This document shows positions 22,715-33,921 of a stretch of 64,000 nt of DNA, piece by piece. The stretch is taken from assembly GCA_010015805.1 (NCBI GenBank), contig ML978129.1:1612001-1676000 (forward strand), read 5' to 3'. The notes under the pieces are model-generated. The model had not been told where the DNA came from, ran no database searches, and saw only the letters and a list, made by a program, of their open reading frames with translations. Within the stretch, counting starts at the first letter, position 1, and the number at the start of each line of letters is the position of its first letter. Source of the stretch: Rhizodiscina lignyota. Its lineage: Eukaryota; Ascomycota; Dothideomycetes; Aulographales; Rhizodiscinaceae. The translations under genes were made by a program, and so were the position numbers.

Positions 22715-23794
22715 ATGTCCGGTACCGAAACGGTTCAGATTGGTGAAATGAGCCAGTTGGCGGAGGTAATCTCTTGAATACATGCAGGACTCTAGTTGCC
22801 GTCATTGACGCACTCACTAGGCTACCAGCGCGAGAGATGACTGGACGGGCATTGCAGACGTTAAAGAGAGGAGAAAGAGGCAGAATCGTTTGAATGTGAG
22901 AGCTCATCGTAAGTATCTATGAGCCTCATATTTCACACTTTGTTGCATAGCACGACTAAAGAATTTGACAGGACGGCGTAAGGCGTTAGTAGCTGAAGCC
23001 TCAAAATCGCATGCAACGCAGACGTGCCCACAACAGAGCACCACAACGTCGGAGCATGCTATTATGCATCCCCCTTCCCACTGCCCAAATGCCGGAACTC
23101 CGATTCGGTCACGCTCTGCAGTGATCAGAATTGAGGATCGTCTCGCTTCGCTCTGCTACCCGATATCTGCAGACCACAAGCTTATCACTTTGATAGCCCT
23201 TAATGTCTCTCGCGCGGTCCTGACGAACTATGGCATCTTGTCTAATGCGCAATGGCATTTCCCAGCTTCGTACTCTTGTTGTTCCGAGAGGCTGTCTCCA
23301 ATGCCACCGCCTCCGAAGACGTTAGCACCTGTCCCAAAAGCATTGGAATCCACGAGCTTGCAGCAATGCATTCCACACCCGAGCTGGATTGACATCTTTC
23401 CATTTCCACAATTTAGGGACAATGTATTGATTGCAATTGCGGAGATGGGGCTAAACCCGTTAGAGCTCGCAACAGATCTCATCGGAATTATATTCGACTG
23501 GATGGACTGCGAAATGTCTGTGCGACCGAAGGCCAGAACTTTGAAGGCACATCATCTGTTGACAGCACTTCACTTAGCACAACTCCTCTGGATGATGCCG
23601 CTGTGGATATCTCTAAGCCAGAGACCCTCGGAGTCGTGGCCTGGACGGATCCATGGGAAATTGCTGGCTGGGAGCTCACAGAGGATTTCGTCACCAAATG
23701 GTCGTTCTTGTTTGTCGGCTGTGCAGAAGTACTTAGTGCGACGAATGCGTGGAGAAGCAAAAGAGGCGAGGAGCCATTAGTCATCCATTGTTGA
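22715..23794 (+). CDS. bZIP-DUF3425 transcription factor with an apparent frameshift
   Basis: Exons 22715-22765 and 22821-22908 join a third exon from 22972. The joined start reads MSGTETVQIGEMSQLAE, and the basic region ERRKRQNRLNVRAHRRRK spans the second intron. The DUF3425 part includes DHKLITLIALNVSRAVL and IPHPSWIDIFPFPQFRDN. After DLIGIIFD (near 23500) the annotated frame runs on to 23780 with a sequence unlike the family. The expected family ending (VVAWTDPWEIAGWELTEDF, then an AEVLSATNAWR segment) lies in another frame, closing at 23794. Moving between them requires one missing base or two extra; I found no GT-AG intron of credible length there. It could be a pseudogene, an assembly error, or a gene with an altered C-terminus. 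Confidence 0.7.
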
Positions 23795-23916
23795 GTGCTT
23801 CAAGTTGATCATGAGGCGCTCCGGTCAGCCAAACAAAATCAGATTCTACTTGGAAGACACCAGCAAATTAGACAAAGCATAATTACAACGCGTGACACTA
23901 CAAAACAATTTCTGGT

Positions 23917-26514
23917 CTAGTTGACGGTCATTTTCGGTACGCGGCGGCTGGAGCTTGTTGGCCTGTCCTCATCATCGGACGTTGGCGCGCTCTCGACATG
24001 CGGCTGTGGATAGGCACCTGGGCTTGGACTGACTGAAGATTTCCCGGTACGAACCGATGTCGAACTTCTACCTGAACTGACCCCTTGAGAAGGGCCCAAA
24101 GATGCTCCTCGCTGGTGCCGAGGCGTCCGCGCGCGAAGATGAGACGTACCAGTCCCACCACTGCGAGCGAACCCCGCTGGAGGAGGGACAGCCATAGCAT
24201 TATGCGAAGTTGCACTCTTCGAGTTCAGCGTTTGTTGGCGTTGGCATGTCTGCAATCCCGCTTTCAGTTTCTCAAGCTTCGACTCCAATTCAGCACGCTT
24301 CACACCGACTTCGTCCGACTCAGAACCAAGAAGGTCTATAGTTTCATCGTCCATTTCGAGAACGACAGTTGAAGCGAAGATTCCCGTCAGGCCTTCGAGG
24401 AGAGCGTTCTCTATCAAGAGTGCCGCTACGTTGTCAATGAATGTGCGCAGTGACACCTGGAGAGGTCAATATGTCTGTCAATATGGTGTGACACGAAAAT
24501 CACCTACCTCATAATATTGCCACATGTTACACAGAACCCGGTCCAAAACGCTCGTCGGCTCCTCGTACCTGTATGTGTCGCACCACAGGGTCACCATTTT
24601 CTGCTCTCTTCGCCATTCGTATGAAGGATTGAACGTAATGGCCACTGAAGATTTATGAGGCTTCAGAATCTCTTCAAGTTTAACCAAAAGAGCGGCAAGC
24701 TTCCCTTGCATCGCTGGATTGACATGCTCCCTAAGGATCGCAGCTGCACATGCTCTATCCGCAATGCTGTTTATTACGTCGTCAAGGAATCCCCGGCATG
24801 CTTCCCAGACGATTTTCACAAAAGCTTCGGCAATTTGCTCCCAATGGACGGATTGCCTTCGGAATAGGTGGCCAATCGCGAGTGGATTATAGTCTCCAGG
24901 AAGCTCACAGCCACCAGTAGCTTCGATGGAAGCCTGCACCACCTTGTCCATTTCCTTGTCGCTTATTATTTTTCTTGACATTTGAAAAGTTACCTTTTTT
25001 TGATATCGGTCAATTGGCAAGAGCTTTCGATTGTTCAACTCACAAACGCCACTGTCGCATGTATGTCCGAATCGTTCCATGACGTTGACGAAGGCTAACT
25101 CCAGCTCCTTGATTTTTGCTCGCAGCCCTGGCCGTGTCACTTCAAGCGACGTAAAAATTGAATCTCGTTCTGTGTCTTGATCAAAGAATGGGTGATCGCA
25201 AGTTCCGCTTACACCGGCTCTGACAATAAGCGGAAAGCTTTCGGCGATCTGCATGAGGTACATTCTTTTTTCTGCCATGGCCGATCTAGCAGTGCCGAGA
25301 ATCTTGACTTCGGAATCTGATTTGATAATCTCGGCTTGAATATCCGCAATAACGCCACCCAGAGATTCACATATCTTCTTGTGGAGGATCTTTCGTAGTC
25401 GTTCCCGCAAACTAATGATCCCCACGTGCCCATGGGGAAGGTCAGACCAAGGAGCCTTGTCGAAGAATTTGTGCTCGATATGGTCGCGTTCTGTAGATGG
25501 GCAGTTGCGCGTCTGGCGTTGATTGTCAGTGACGTTCCTAGCTTCTGATTTACTACGCTCACATTATAGTCTCTGTTGCGCAACATATGCCACCCAAGAG
25601 TGAAAATGAGTGGAGCCTTTTGATTCTTGGCAAGAGCGAGGATTTCCTTCTGAGCGTCCGAGCCATCATACGTCAGATCCGGCTTCGTTATGACCCCAAG
25701 AGTTCGCTCGCCTTTCTCGTCTATCTCGCGAGCCCAGGTGAGGATAACTTGAGTCGCAGCGTCATTACTCGCGGGTATGACCGCTAGAATAATACTTCGC
25801 GAGTTCCGCATGTACGATTGCACGAGCTGGCTAACAGTCTGGATATCTTCCGCAGTTTGTCCTCCGGTTTGCGCATGAATGATACCTGGAAGGTCTACCA
25901 TGGAGAGCGTGGGCCCATCGGGACGGTATACAGTCAACCTAAGAACATCTCGAAAGAAGATTGCAGGCCCAGATTGGGAGGAGAGTGCCATTTGTTCTTT
26001 TGCCGAGTCAATGATTGAAGGCAGTTCTTCAAGATCCACTGAATCTTGCTTGAACTCGTCGAATCGTTCTTTGTCCGACACTGACCTATCATCGTGCGCA
26101 ATAATAGCAACTGAAGCCGACGGCATGTCCGATCTCCGAAGAATGACTTCCGTTGCGAACGTGGTGCAGAGAAGGTCCGCAGTTGGGAATTTGACTCCGG
26201 AAATGGCTTCGAGAACCGAGCTCTTGCCAGATGATTGGTCGCCGACCACAACAATCTGCGGTAACTCAATGTGATCACCCACACCTAGAAACCGAAGTTC
26301 ATCAATAAGGTCGAGTAGCTTGCCCTGCTCCTTGTCCGATAGTTGGTCCAATATGGTCACTCCCTCCACCTCCGGTTCCTCTGGTGCAAGAGGAGTTGAT
26401 GTCCCACGGCTCTACTCAACCATAGGTAAGTAAATCGAAGGAATAGCGCTAGCAAATATTACTCACCCCGCTAAGAGAGAAAGAATTCAGTCCGTGCATT
26501 ATTCTATCCACCAT
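23917..26514 (-). CDS. Dynamin-like GTPase, Mx-type architecture (copy 1)
   Basis: A large dynamin-superfamily GTPase that probably remodels or tubulates membranes. Exons 26467-26514, 25563-26411, 24508-25512 and 23917-24456 give 813 residues. The G domain has P-loop GDQSSGKS (residues 73-80), DLPG and TKPD. The stalk follows with WSDLPHGHVGIISLRERL and long helices. A GTPase-effector-domain-like segment starts at VSLRTFIDNVAALLIENALL directly after an intron, and a Ser/Thr/Pro-rich tail ends in KMTVN. There is no pleckstrin-homology domain and no classical proline-rich domain, so the layout is closer to Mx/dynamin-related proteins than to endocytic dynamin. A paralogue lies immediately upstream in the same orientation. 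Cellular role unknown. Confidence 0.9.
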
Positions 26515-27898
26515 TGTAAGGAGTATTGGTACAGATATATCTGGACCGAAATGAAGGAAGTTTAGAGGATTTCGACTTTCTCAGAGAAATTTGAAGAATT
26601 CACACAGTAAATTTGTGTGGCAATTTGTTCCCAGACTGAAAAGTAAACTATTTCGTAGTACTTACCATCACACCGCCGTCTTTGCTGGCTTTATCAAGAC
26701 TTTCTCACCAGCTAGCCACTGCCCACAGTGACCACAAATCAGACCGCGTATGTTACGTGCAATCTTGAGCCATCCTCCATTCTCTAGCATATAGTGCTTC
26801 TAAAGCGTCTCGCGTTAGAGGTATTTCGAGAGACTTAGAAACATCTGCTAGAAGTTCAATGGACATCAGAATCTGGACGTCAGCCATGAACGTTGCTAGC
26901 GCTGTGGAAAATTCCAAGGAAAGGACAGTTCAAGATGGATGAGTAGACTTTTGTGAAACAATGTGTACTACAAATATTAGGTTTCAAAAGCAAGTATGGG
27001 TGCTCCATCCAATCGACTGTTGCCCAAAGTGTCTTATCTGCATCACTTGGAGCACGCAATGACAGATAAGTTAGTGACGCAATTCCAGACGCGGCGATGC
27101 CTCTTGATAAAGGATTGTTCGAGTCGCTTCAGGGATTTACATCTAAGTTTGTAAAATTTGCCCTCCACGCTGCTGGACGTGCTGTTCGTATGTCCAGTGA
27201 CATGCTCAACTGTTGCTGTGCCGCACAAGGGGTCGCGACTCCAACCAGGTCTTTGTGGCATGGCGTCAACGTCTGTTTCAGGAGTTAGGAATCAGCATCT
27301 CTCTCGAACATTGCAAGGAAGGAGATACGATGGAAAGCGATGCGACTTTAGATGAGAATGTGATACTTCTCCTAGATAGGCTATGTATCGCGGTTAGAGG
27401 AGTGCAGCGTGACACCCCTTATAAGCCATAATGATGAGGTGAGACAGTATTATGAATGGTGCTTCTGAATGGTGGAGAACAGCAAGAAGGTTTGGAAGCC
27501 AACCGCTGCCAGAAGCTCTGGGCTTAAACGGCAATTCGGCCCCCATATGAATTGTGCCACGCCAAAATTGATTTCATTGATCAATGTGATATCGTAATTC
27601 ATCAAATACACAATCTTGGCATATCTACCAAATGCACTGGATTTTTGAATTCCATCAGTCGACATGAACCGCCGCTTCAATGATTTACCCAAAGGTTTGG
27701 AGAGCGACCCATCAAAGACACGCAGCTCAACCACTCAGACATTTGGGCTTCATGAAGCCTGTTTCAGCTACGTAAGTTGCCAGCACCTAAAGAAATACAA
27801 AGAGACATAACCGGTCATGAGATCACAAGGAGATCCATCATCAAACCTCGCCACCTTTTTTCCTCTGTAGCGGACATTGGTTGCCTGCCTTCTAGGCC
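26515..27898. other. Region between the tandem dynamin genes
   Basis: About 1.4 kb that should contain the promoter of dynamin copy 1 and the 3' end of copy 2. It carries one copy of a short duplicated block (27192-27281). A 94-codon minus-strand frame at 27450-27734 is unrecognised and probably not a gene. Confidence 0.5.
27192..27281 (-). repeat. Duplicated upstream block, copy 1 (relic reading frame)
   Basis: Closely matches 31154-31246 in the same orientation. Read on the minus strand it encodes LKQTLTPCHKDLVG then VATPCAAQQQLSMSL. The other copy encodes LKQMSTPSREAPEAS then VSTPCAAQQQLAMAL. The only length difference is one codon. Here an in-frame TAA lies two codons before LKQ, so this copy looks broken. 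It starts about 0.7 kb upstream of dynamin copy 1. Confidence 0.7.
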
Positions 27899-30513
27899 CT
27901 ACTTCTTGTGCAGAGTGAATGAAGGCGGACTCAAAAGTTCTTGCTGTTTCCCCTCCTGACTTCCTGTCGTAGATCCATACGAGGTCATTGACGATGAGGA
28001 AGACGTTGACTCCGGAGAACTGTCGTCAACGTTGTGTGCTGACACTACACTTACGGTACTTCGAGTGGGCGAAGAATCCTGTGGCCTCGCATGAGGTGTT
28101 CTGGCAGGCGTTTCCGGAGTAAAATCATCTCCAAAATGAAGGTTGTTTAGGCTTGAGTCAAGATCATCGATTCCGAGGTGATGTCTAATCTGCGCTGTAT
28201 CTGATGAGACATTACTCGGCGATCGCTCTCCTGGGCGGGTTCGGGCTGAACAAGTACTTCAGCTCGTCTGCATCAGAGTCAAGGAGTTCTCTGTACTCAC
28301 CAGATACTGGTCGGTGTTTCCAAGGTTTGAAGAGTTCCAAAGCTGCGTCAAGATCTTTGATCTCTGCTTCCAGTTCCGCGCGCTTCTTGACGGTGCTCTC
28401 TGCCTCGGAGACAATGCTTGCTACTGTCTCAGGATCCATAGGGTATACAGTCTCTGGAGTGAAGATCTCCGGTAGATCATTCAGCAATGTCTCGTTTATT
28501 ACGAGAAAAGCAACGTTGTCGACAAACTGCAGGATTACGTGCTGTGAATCGGTCAGCGGAACGCCCCTGACGGTCGAGATCTTTGGACTCACTTTATAGT
28601 ATTCAAGCATACAATCAATAATATCGATACGAGTCGTTAGTTCGACATCATATTCCTCTTTCATCCAGCCCAGCGACGACAGTTGTGCCGCATTCTCGGC
28701 CGCAGCAATGCGCTCCTTATTCTTCTCGAACGCGGCGCTCATGACTCTGCTTCGCCTCTCTCCCTGTTTCGTAGCGACGATTACATCAAAAAAGGGGCTG
28801 TAAGTTACCATATGTGCTTTCTCGAAGGGTGCAATAACGAGCTCGAAGGTTTTCCACATGGCGGGCTTTCTTCTGCGGAGTTTTTCATTGAGGAGATAGT
28901 CGCAAAGCGCATTGTTCAGCTCAGCATCTGCACCTGTGACGTCTTTGGCCAACAATCTGATCCAATCTTCGATAGTCTCAAAAACAAGCTCGAGGTGCTC
29001 TTTGGCCAGCCGCCTCCAAGGTTGGCTTTGGTGGCGGAAGAGACCTTGGATAACAGCAGGATTGATAGTACCGCTGGGTTCGTTTGCGTGACTTACGTCA
29101 ATGAATTTTCGAACAAGTTCCAGGAATTCTTCAGTGAAGATTGGTTGAGGCGTCGCATCGTCCCCAGAACGTGGGCCAGCCGTTGCAGGTCGAGAGTCGC
29201 AGATCTCCCACCGGTGGCCATGTTCATGCATTCGTCTTGAGAATTCGTTGTTCAATTTTCGGACAATTGCACTTATTTGCCGAGGGTCGACTTCTTCAAG
29301 CGATACAGGATACTTGTCTAGTTTGCAACTTCCGTCTATGAGCCTCTCAATAAGCCGCGAGAACTTGAAACTGAGGCCGATCAAGAATTCCTTGGGATCT
29401 TCTGGTCGTGGAGGCCCAAGATTGTCCTTCTCTGCCTGCTTTGCGTCACGGAGAGTCCGAACATCGTTCTTGACGCCATCATGCGCTTGCAGGATCTTTT
29501 GGTAGAGTTTGTAGCTAAGTCGTGATCGAAGGGCTGCAGCACCAACGTGCTCTTTTGGAATTGCCGCCCAATCACCATGGGAGAAGAACCGGTCTTCTTC
29601 TTTATCTCTCTCGGCGGCCGAGAGCTTCTCTTGCTGTTTATAGCTTAGTACGCGCTCCTCACTCAATTGTGGAATCGCTTACCCCAGAACCTCTATTCTT
29701 CAGCACATGCCATTCCTGTTTATATCGTGGATTCGTTCCCTTTGCGAAAGAGATATAAGTGTCTTTGCAAGCCTCGTCATTTGTTGCATCGGGTTTTGTG
29801 ATCACCCCAAACGTGCGACGACATTCTGGGTCAGCCCTTTCCGCAATCTCCAATGCCGCTTGACAGTAGCGCTCGTATGCCGCGGAGACGATTGTCATGA
29901 TGATGGCCTGAGGATTAGAGACATATTTCTTGACCAGGCTGTTCACAATTTCCTTGTCGTTTGACTCGATGTTGTCTGTTGATTGAATCAGGCCTGGAAG
30001 GTCTACGAGATCCAGTGGGGGAGTGTCTGGGCCAGAGATCTCCACATGAAGGGTATGGTCTGAAAAGATGGACATTTCAGGGGTGCGTTTCTCTTTGATG
30101 TACTGTTTTGCCTTCTCGATACATTCAGGAACTTGCTCAGGGGATGAGCAAGAGGCGCGGAATTTTTTCATGGCCTCAGCCACCTCTGGGGTGCTTTGTT
30201 CCCCAGGCACAATGGAGACGGACCCTCTCCAGGCTGGCTCGGTGCGCATAATCAGCTCTGTCGCGAAGGTTGTGCATGTTCCAGGCTTTGACGGGAAGCG
30301 AATCCGAGATATTGCATCCAGGACAGAGCTTTTACCAGATGACTGATCGCCAACGACAACCAGTTGGGGAAGGTCGATGTCGCGAAGCTTAAGCCCTTTA
30401 AGGGTCTTGATTGTGTCAAGAAGTTCTCGCTGCTCGTCGTTTTGGAGTTGCTGAAGTGCCTCCTGACTGGAAGTGTCAGCAACAGAAGCATTCTCTTTGT
30501 TATTGGCGGCCAT
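27899..30513 (-). CDS. Dynamin-like GTPase, Mx-type architecture (copy 2)
   Basis: Tandem paralogue of the neighbouring dynamin. Exons 29683-30513, 28593-29633, 28301-28541 and 27899-28245 give 819 residues, starting MAANNKENAS. Motifs are P-loop GDQSSGKS (55-62), LVDLPGL and TKPD, then stalk segment GDWAAIPKEHVGAAALRSRL and an effector-domain-like HVILQFVDNVAFLVINETLL. An intron at 28542-28592 (51 nt, GTGAGT...CAG) has a multiple of three bases and no stop, so it can be missed; it sits exactly where copy 1 has its intron. A further 55-nt intron (28246-28300) changes frame and opens a Ser/Thr-rich tail ending in SFTLHKK. Function is unknown; membrane remodelling is expected from the family. 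Confidence 0.88.
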
Positions 30514-31702
30514 TATGTAGATTGACAATAAATGATTCGCTTCAGAATAAGGGAAAGATTAAAGGTTGACAGCTTTGAGGAAAGATGTTCGAAGAGATAG
30601 GGAGATGAAGTCAATATATCCTGTATATATTGTTCTGAAGTTTTCTTATCTGTGTACTTCTCTTCTGTTTTTATAACTTCAGATCCTCGAAGTAACTGCT
30701 TCGTTCCGAGGCTCGACATCCGGAGTCTAATCTTAGCTCCGCTTCGATGTGCGCCAGAATCTCTAACATGACCTGAGGTACATCAGGCGGCCCCATGGAT
30801 TGAAATGGTGGTCGCAAGGGGCATCATTTGGTCGTTGAGTGAACTTGATGTGAAGGATTCTGTTGGTCAATTGGTAAGACACTATCACGCGCGTTCTACA
30901 CGAATGGACGCGCGAAGACGAATGAGATACCAACATATCAACCATAAATGTGGTACCTAGGCGCCCGAGGCACTAAGCGCTTGATAAAAGTGTGTGGCGT
31001 GTATCGTCATGCGGCGATCTGCCACAAATGTGGAAACGGACCGAGGGCTTCGTGCTCAAGAACCCAGGACGTTGGGCTCACTGCTTCGCTGAATTGTATT
31101 GAGGCATTATTTTGGGTTGCCAGGAACCATACAGTTGGAACTTGATCGTGAGAATGTAGTGCCATGGCGAGCTGTTGCTGTGCCGCACAAGGGGTCGAGA
31201 CAGATGCCTCCGGGGCTTCGCGGGATGGCGTCGACATCTGTTTCAGCCTTTCCAAAGGCAAGGATGCCTCTTCATCTATTGCCAACGGGAAGAGATGTTT
31301 GGAAACGATGCTGAGTGGGAAGACTGTGGGGCGTTTGGAGTGGAAGACGATGAGTTGAGGTCGGAGCGATCCCGAAGTCGGAGAATGGCCCATGCCCGAT
31401 TCGGAATTCTGATGAACCTACAACAGCGATGTGAAGATTCCTCTATGCTGTGTGCAGAGCTACCTCCTTTTTAAAGAAGACAGGTCTCTTTTATCAGGGA
31501 AGGACACCCATTGCGACATCTAGCGCGGAAGCACGCAATTGTCCTTCAGACTTTGAGCTGACAAACAAACTTGTTTGCTGTTGAAGTTGAGACGTATTTT
31601 CCTATCTATAATCCTTTCGAACTCGTTCTAAAGAGACCCGTTGTAACTATTGAGCCTCCCTATTATACCATTAAGCTCCTATCGTTCCATTGCCGCACAA
31701 AT
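30514..31702. other. Divergent intergenic region, dynamin copy 2 / ChaC
   Basis: About 1.2 kb with the promoter of dynamin copy 2 on one side and of the ChaC gene on the other. It carries the second copy of the duplicated block inside a 128-codon minus-strand open frame (31007-31393) of unknown standing. Confidence 0.5.
31154..31246 (-). repeat. Duplicated upstream block, copy 2
   Basis: Partner of the block at 27192-27281. Here the frame is open on both sides: a 128-residue minus-strand frame contains STPCAAQQQLAMALHS. It begins about 0.64 kb upstream of dynamin copy 2, almost the same spacing as the other copy. It may be the remnant or one exon of a small gene, or a duplicated promoter part. 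Confidence 0.65.
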
Positions 31703-32716
31703 ATGGCCGTTAACGGGCAAGAGGAGGATTTTTGGTTATTCGGGTACGGGTATGTACAGATGTACCAATTTGCAGTTACCGAATCTCTTCGTACTAAGCA
31801 TGTTTCAGGTCACTGATATGGAAGCCCCCTCCACACTTTGGTTTGTCTATGTCTTATTGATTTTACTGCTATATGTTCACACTTCCAGATATTCGCCTAC
31901 CGGGTTACATAGAAGGATACGTGCGCCGATTCTGGCAGGTAAGCACCCGCTGCCGTATCGACGAATGATGACCGACGCTCTGTTCTAGGCTAGGTTAGAG
32001 ATATCTCATGATATCGAGTTCCTTTTTGACTAACTACCGGATAGTGAGGATCATCGCGGTACTCCCGAAGGCATGCTACTAACTCCCACATAACTTTGAC
32101 ATGACTGATGGACATGAATTGCAGCTCCTGGACGTGTCGTCACGCTCATCGATCTCGAACACTGGAGAACTCTTACAGATCACGTATGTTAAACTCTGGC
32201 TCATCCTCATATTCCCTCTGGGCTCAACTTTCTCAGCATGTCTCAGCACCAGAGCGAGTATGGGGTGCAGCCTACCACATCCCGCCTGAGCACGTGTCGG
32301 AGGTGCGAGACTACCTCGACATCCGGGAGATCAACGGCTACAGCATTCAATACACGCCATTTCACCGCTCGGACTTAACACACGAGACTCTGAACTGTCT
32401 GGTCTACATCGGACTTCCATCAAACCCACAGTTCCTCGGCCCTCAGGATCCGGATGCATTGGCACGGCACATTCTCAAGAGCAAGGGCCCAAGCGGAGAG
32501 AACAAGGAATATCTCTACATGCTTGAGGAAGCACTTGAGGGACTCAGCAGCGAGAGTGGTGATGAGCACATCAGTGATTTGGCGAGGAGGTGTAAGGCGC
32601 TGGAGACAAAGGGATATGCTGGACCCGGACACGCTGACGGGGATCAGCCATCGCACAGTGAGCACTTGCACAAGGTTGGGAGCACAGAAGAGCAAGAAGA
32701 AGTAGAAAAGGTGTGA
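31703..32716 (+). CDS. GCG1: ChaC-type glutathione gamma-glutamylcyclotransferase
   Basis: A cytosolic ChaC-family enzyme that cleaves glutathione to 5-oxoproline and Cys-Gly. Seven exons (31703-31749, 31809-31840, 31889-31938, 31989-31993, 32045-32070, 32125-32183, 32237-32716) give 232 residues, matching yeast Gcg1 in length. Substrate-loop motif GYGSL is at residues 14-18, followed by IWKPPPHF, GYVRRFWQ, then SEDHRGTPEAPGRVVTLID, VWGAAYHIP and YLDIREINGY; E104 in the last is the likely catalytic acid. The order WQ-AS-EDHRGTPE is recovered only with a 5-nt exon (GCTAG) at 31989-31993. The intron at 32071-32124 is GC-AG. The acidic, glutamate-rich C-terminus extends beyond the catalytic fold. 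Confidence 0.88.
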
Positions 32717-32885
32717 AGCCGACTCCTATTATCATCGCATGATTTCATGTAAGCTCAAGGAGACTGTCATAGAGGCATAGACCTTAGAGAATTCCTGCCG
32801 TCGTTTCTTCGACTGTCTGTCCTCATTGTGTCTAGACAAACTTTTGCGCACCGTATTGCGAAGGTGGAGCAACCGTGTTGAACTT

Positions 32886-33921
32886 CTACAAAAACTTGCT
32901 GGCCAGGCTCATGAGGCCGCCGCCGCCGCTTCCGCCCATCTCAGACTTCATGTACCTGTATGTATTATCAGTGTTCTATTTGAGTTCGCATATCATGTTT
33001 CACTCACATCTTCAGCGCCATCTGCGCAGCGGAAGAAACAGCATCCTGCTTGCTGCCCATCGCATTGCCCTGGCTGCTCTGCTGATCGAACAGTTTCGCC
33101 GCCTGGCCCATCGCCATGCCGACGAATGCATTCTGGCCTCCTCCGGAGCCTCCACCAGAACCACCCGTAAACATCTTCAACGCTTGCATAGCAGCGGCAG
33201 AGCCCATACTTCCACTGCTTGCGCTACCACCGCCACCGCCGCCACCGCCATAGAACTGCTGATGAGCTTGCACGGCGCCTTGCTCGTCCACGTCCTCGTT
33301 CTGGAGCTGACTCTTCTTGCCGCCGAGCATACCGAGCACGCTGCTGAACATGCTCCTGTCCCCTGAATCCCCGGAATGCTGCTGCGCATGCGACAAGGCC
33401 GAGGACATGTCGTTATCGTCATTGGACCCTGCTCCGCCGCCACCATAGGATGTCCCAGTGGAAGACTGTTGACCATATGACTGATCGCCGTAGCCACCTC
33501 CTTGACGACGATTTTCGCTGCTGCCGTAGTCTCCACCTCCCGAGCCACCATACGAGTCAGACTGGTTGTTGTATTCCCCTCCAGCCCCGTGACGACGGCC
33601 TTCACTGCCACCGCTATCTCCGCCGTATCCTCCACCTTGGCGGCCTTCGCTATAACCTCCGCTGTCCCCACCATATCTACCTCCGCTTTGGCCCTCCCCT
33701 CCGTAGTTTCCACCACCCTGGCCGCCGCCGTACTCATTTCCTCCCTGTCGGCCGCCATATCCACCGGAATCTCCATACGATCCCTGGCCTCCATCATTGC
33801 CACCATATCCTTCTCCTTGACCTTGACCTCCACGCTGTTGTCTACCGCCATATTCCCCGGATTCACCACCATAGCTGCCTCCTCCACGGCCGCCTTGGTT
33901 GTAGTCGTCGTTGTAGGACAT
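32886..33921 (-). CDS. Gly/Tyr-rich repeat protein with conserved C-terminal helical region
   Basis: Two exons (33008-33921, 32886-32955) give 327 residues. The start MSYNDDYNQGG is chosen over an upstream in-frame Met that would add 22 unrelated residues. The first 180 residues are a low-complexity prion-like tract of YGG, GGY, RQGG and SGG units. The C-terminal half (DMSSALSHAQQHSGDSGDRS, SMFSSVLGMLGGKK, VQAHQQFYG, then AFVGMAMGQAAKLFDQQ and LMSLASKFL) is an Ala/Gln/Met-rich helical region seen in a family of fungal proteins sometimes named beta-flanking proteins. The terminal exon supplies YMKSEMGGSGGGGLMSL. Function is unknown; condensate or stress-granule behaviour is possible from composition only. 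It is convergent with the ChaC gene, 170 bp away. Confidence 0.82.

Noticed and set aside
27450-27734. 94-codon minus-strand frame between the dynamin genes
   Set aside because: No homology recognised and no partner copy near the second dynamin; it may be chance or a relic.
33177-33887. 236-codon minus-strand frame overlapping the Gly/Tyr-rich gene
   Set aside because: Alternative frame of the same repeats; it lacks the conserved C-terminal module.
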